This document shows positions 6,117 through 7,514 of a DNA stretch of 7,514 nt, one piece after another. Source of the stretch: Deferribacteraceae bacterium (lineage in GTDB: Bacteria > Chrysiogenota > Deferribacteres > Deferribacterales > JAISNW01). The stretch spans positions 1-7,514 of the forward strand of contig JAISNW010000243.1 of assembly GCA_031276055.1 (NCBI GenBank). The letters are read 5' to 3'. The position numbers and the translations under genes are program-made. Each line of letters opens with the position of its first letter. The stretch's first letter is position 1. The notes beneath the pieces were generated by a model. That model did not search any database, was not told where the DNA came from, and was given only the letters and a program-made list of their open reading frames with translations.

Positions 6117-6143
6117 AACAAGATTTGTTTATTATAAATAAAC
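6116..6143. repeat. Two overlapping inverted repeats upstream of the flavocytochrome promoter
   Basis: AAACAA-GAT-TTGTTT (6116-6130) and GTTTATT-ATA-AATAAAC (6127-6143) are both perfect in their arms and share GTTT. They end 13 bases before the -35 box, where an activator could bind. The AT-rich context raises the chance of coincidence. Confidence 0.4.
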
Positions 6144-6156
6144 CCCAGCAAAGTAT

Positions 6157-6184
6157 TTGACAAGAGCTAATATGAGTTTATAAT
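6157..6184 (+). promoter_or_regulatory. Consensus sigma-70 promoter of the flavocytochrome gene
   Basis: TTGACA (6157-6162) and TATAAT (6179-6184) are both perfect consensus boxes, 16 bases apart. Transcription would start near 6190-6192 and give a leader of about 25 bases with the GGAAGG ribosome site. A perfect promoter suggests that control is by repression. Confidence 0.75.
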
Positions 6185-6196
6185 TTGTTCATATTA
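6168..6196. promoter_or_regulatory. Candidate operator: perfect 8-base inverted repeat over the -10 and start site
   Basis: TAATATGA (6168-6175) and TCATATTA (6189-6196) are exact inverted copies around a 13-base centre that contains the TATAAT box. A dimeric regulator bound here would block RNA polymerase. The regulator is not known and is not encoded in the window. Confidence 0.5.
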
Positions 6197-6205
6197 TTTT
6201 TGGAT

Positions 6206-6211
6206 GGAAGG
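6206..6211 (+). promoter_or_regulatory. Ribosome binding site of the flavocytochrome gene
   Basis: GGAAGG lies five bases before the ATG at 6217. An earlier ATG at 6204 is followed at once by an in-frame TAA, so 6217 is the start. Confidence 0.75.
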
Positions 6212-6216
6212 TTAAG

Positions 6217-7514
6217 ATGAAGAAGTTTTTTGCTCTTTTAGCTATGCTTGCTCTTACAGCAGGCTTTTCTGTTTATGCGCAGCAACAGTTTTCTCCTGAG
6301 TTGACAGCTGCCCACTCAACGGGTGAGAAAGCGAAGTATCTTGCAGGTTCTCATATAGACAAAGGGAACTCTGACTGCATCTCTTGCCATGATGGGCAAG
6401 TAACAGTTGATGACAGTGAAACATCGGTGAACAACGCCTGTATGAACTGTCATGGGGATCTACCCAGTGTTGCGGAATCTGTCAAAGTTAAGGGTGAGAT
6501 AAACCCACATGAATCCCACTTGGGCAAGATTAACTGCACATCTTGCCATGCGGGTCATACCGCATCTTTTGTGTATTGCAACAACTGCCATAGTTTTGCA
6601 GAACTGAATATTGCATTTGCGGGTAAGAAGCCCCAATACAAAACCTTTGAAGTTAATAGCTATATTAAGGCGAAGCCGCTCTTTTCTGAAAAGTATGATA
6701 TAGTTATTATCGGTTCAGGCGGAGCAGGCTATGCGGCAGCCATTACAGCAAAGGAAGCTGGGGCAAAGGTTGTAGTGATAGAAAAGATGCCCATACCCGG
6801 AGGCAATAGCCAACTTTCAGCAGGCGGAACAAACGCCGCTTGGACAAAATTTCAGAAAGAGGCTAAGATTGTAGACAGCCCTGAAAATATGTTCTACGAT
6901 ACTATGAAGGGAGGAAGTTTTAAGAGCGATCCAAAGCTGGTAAACATTCTCGCTTTCAAATCTAACGATACAATAGAATGGTTAAGCTCATATGGGATAA
7001 ACCTAAGTCAGGTAAATGCCGGCGGCGGTGCATCTCAACCCCGTTTTCATGCCCCTGCCGGAGGTATAGCCGTTGGTTCTTACCTCATTAATAATATGAA
7101 ACGGATCGCTGAAGAAAAAGGGATTGAGGTTCGACTAAACTCTAAAGCTGTCCGCCTTCTTATCAACAAAAACAAGGAAGTCACCGGTGTTTTGGTGGAA
7201 GGCAAACACTCCGGGCTGTATCAGATTCAAGCTAAATCAGTAATATTAGCGGCGGGCGGTTTCTCTGCAAATGCTGCTCTGGTGGAAAGTCTGCGCCCTG
7301 CATTCAAAGGGATGACTACTTCCAACCAACCGGGCGCTCTCGGTGAAGGGATGAATCTAGCTGCAGATGTCGGCGCAACCCTTATCGATATGAATGAGAT
7401 ACAGATTCACCCTTCTGTAGCAGTGGGAAGCCAGATACTCATTACAGAAGCGGTAAGAGGGGTTGGCGCTATATTGGTAAACCATGACGGCAACCGCTTT
7501 GTAGATGAACTCAC
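6217..7514 (+). CDS. Periplasmic tetraheme flavocytochrome c, fumarate reductase type, 3' end cut by the window edge
   Basis: The first 432 residues are present. A signal peptide (1-21, ending VYA) exports the protein for heme attachment. Four CXXCH sites at 54-58, 75-79, 107-111 and 121-125 bind four hemes c; H33, H46, H98, H101 and H114 could supply the distal ligands. After a linker comes the FAD domain: GSGGAG at 166-171, E189 at the end of the second strand, and GGNSQLSAGG from 195. The order is that of Shewanella flavocytochrome c3 (FccA), which reduces fumarate in the periplasm with electrons from quinol via a CymA-like donor. With a constant offset of 33, H398, T410, E411 and R414 match its H365, T377, E378 and R381; its proton-donor arginine (R402) would fall just past the edge. 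Two pocket methionines (M236, M375) are G269 and L408 here, so the substrate may differ from fumarate. The gene has its own promoter. Confidence 0.93.
   Translation, partial: MKKFFALLAMLALTAGFSVYAQQQFSPELTAAHSTGEKAKYLAGSHIDKGNSDCISCHDGQVTVDDSETSVNNACMNCHGDLPSVAESVKVKGEINPHESHLGKINCTSCHAGHTASFVYCNNCHSFAELNIAFAGKKPQYKTFEVNSYIKAKPLFSEKYDIVIIGSGGAGYAAAITAKEAGAKVVVIEKMPIPGGNSQLSAGGTNAAWTKFQKEAKIVDSPENMFYDTMKGGSFKSDPKLVNILAFKSNDTIEWLSSYGINLSQVNAGGGASQPRFHAPAGGIAVGSYLINNMKRIAEEKGIEVRLNSKAVRLLINKNKEVTGVLVEGKHSGLYQIQAKSVILAAGGFSANAALVESLRPAFKGMTTSNQPGALGEGMNLAADVGATLIDMNEIQIHPSVAVGSQILITEAVRGVGAILVNHDGNRFVDEL

Larger units (their letters stand above)
5949..6216. other. Divergent intergenic region between the DUF2064 gene and the flavocytochrome gene
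   Basis: These 268 bases are AT-rich, with a GC-richer island at about 6061-6107. They contain a minus-strand promoter (5979-6008), a plus-strand promoter (6157-6184), three inverted repeats near the latter, a stem-loop (6062-6085) and a possible 37-codon reading frame (6003-6116). I see no intrinsic terminator and no tRNA-like fold. Confidence 0.7.

Noticed and set aside
6157..6176. FNR-type site (TTGAT-N4-ATCAA) expected for an anaerobic reductase
   Set aside because: TTGAC is present only as the -35 box; no matching ATCAA half follows at the right distance.

Overview
The window looks like chromosomal DNA from a Gram-negative bacterium that respires anaerobically. Evidence for a Gram-negative is a lipopolysaccharide (LPS) transport operon (lptC, two lptA copies, lptB). 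Evidence for anaerobic respiration is a secreted four-heme flavocytochrome c of the fumarate reductase type. The lptC-lptA-lptB-rpoN order is shared by many proteobacteria and some other phyla. A Deferribacterota-like or related anaerobe fits the mix of genes, but this is a low-confidence inference from gene content only.

Layout. Everything from base 1 to about 5948 is read on the minus strand. From right to left it holds: a DUF2064-type glycosyltransferase-like protein (5280-5948); the LPS transport block lptC (4653-5207), lptA copy 1 (4169-4651), lptA copy 2 (3708-4172) and lptB (2986-3702); rpoN for sigma-54 (1547-2977); a 102-base gap; a small four-helix membrane protein of the DUF4418 type (1043-1444); and the first 347 residues of a MacB/FtsX-type ABC permease that runs off the left edge (1-1041). 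Within lptC-rpoN the genes overlap or are separated by 8 bases or fewer, so they are almost certainly one transcription and translation unit. From 6217 to the right edge, on the plus strand, is the flavocytochrome, cut at residue 432. The 268-base divergent region (5949-6216) holds promoters in both directions, several inverted repeats and a possible 37-residue cysteine-rich peptide.

How the genes fit together. LptB powers LPS extraction from the inner membrane, LptC receives the LPS, and LptA bridges the periplasm. Here the bridge is encoded twice in tandem. RpoN is a co-transcribed passenger, as in many bacteria. The DUF4418/permease pair looks like the start of a separate envelope transport operon. 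The flavocytochrome would receive electrons in the periplasm and reduce an unsaturated carboxylate such as fumarate.

Most notable observations: a near-consensus promoter whose predicted start of transcription falls on the lptC ATG (possible leaderless mRNA); a consensus promoter for the flavocytochrome with a perfect 8-base inverted repeat across its -10 and start site; and replacement of two methionines that line the fumarate pocket in the Shewanella enzyme. I see no clearly new multi-gene system, no mobile element, no CRISPR array and no tRNA or rRNA.
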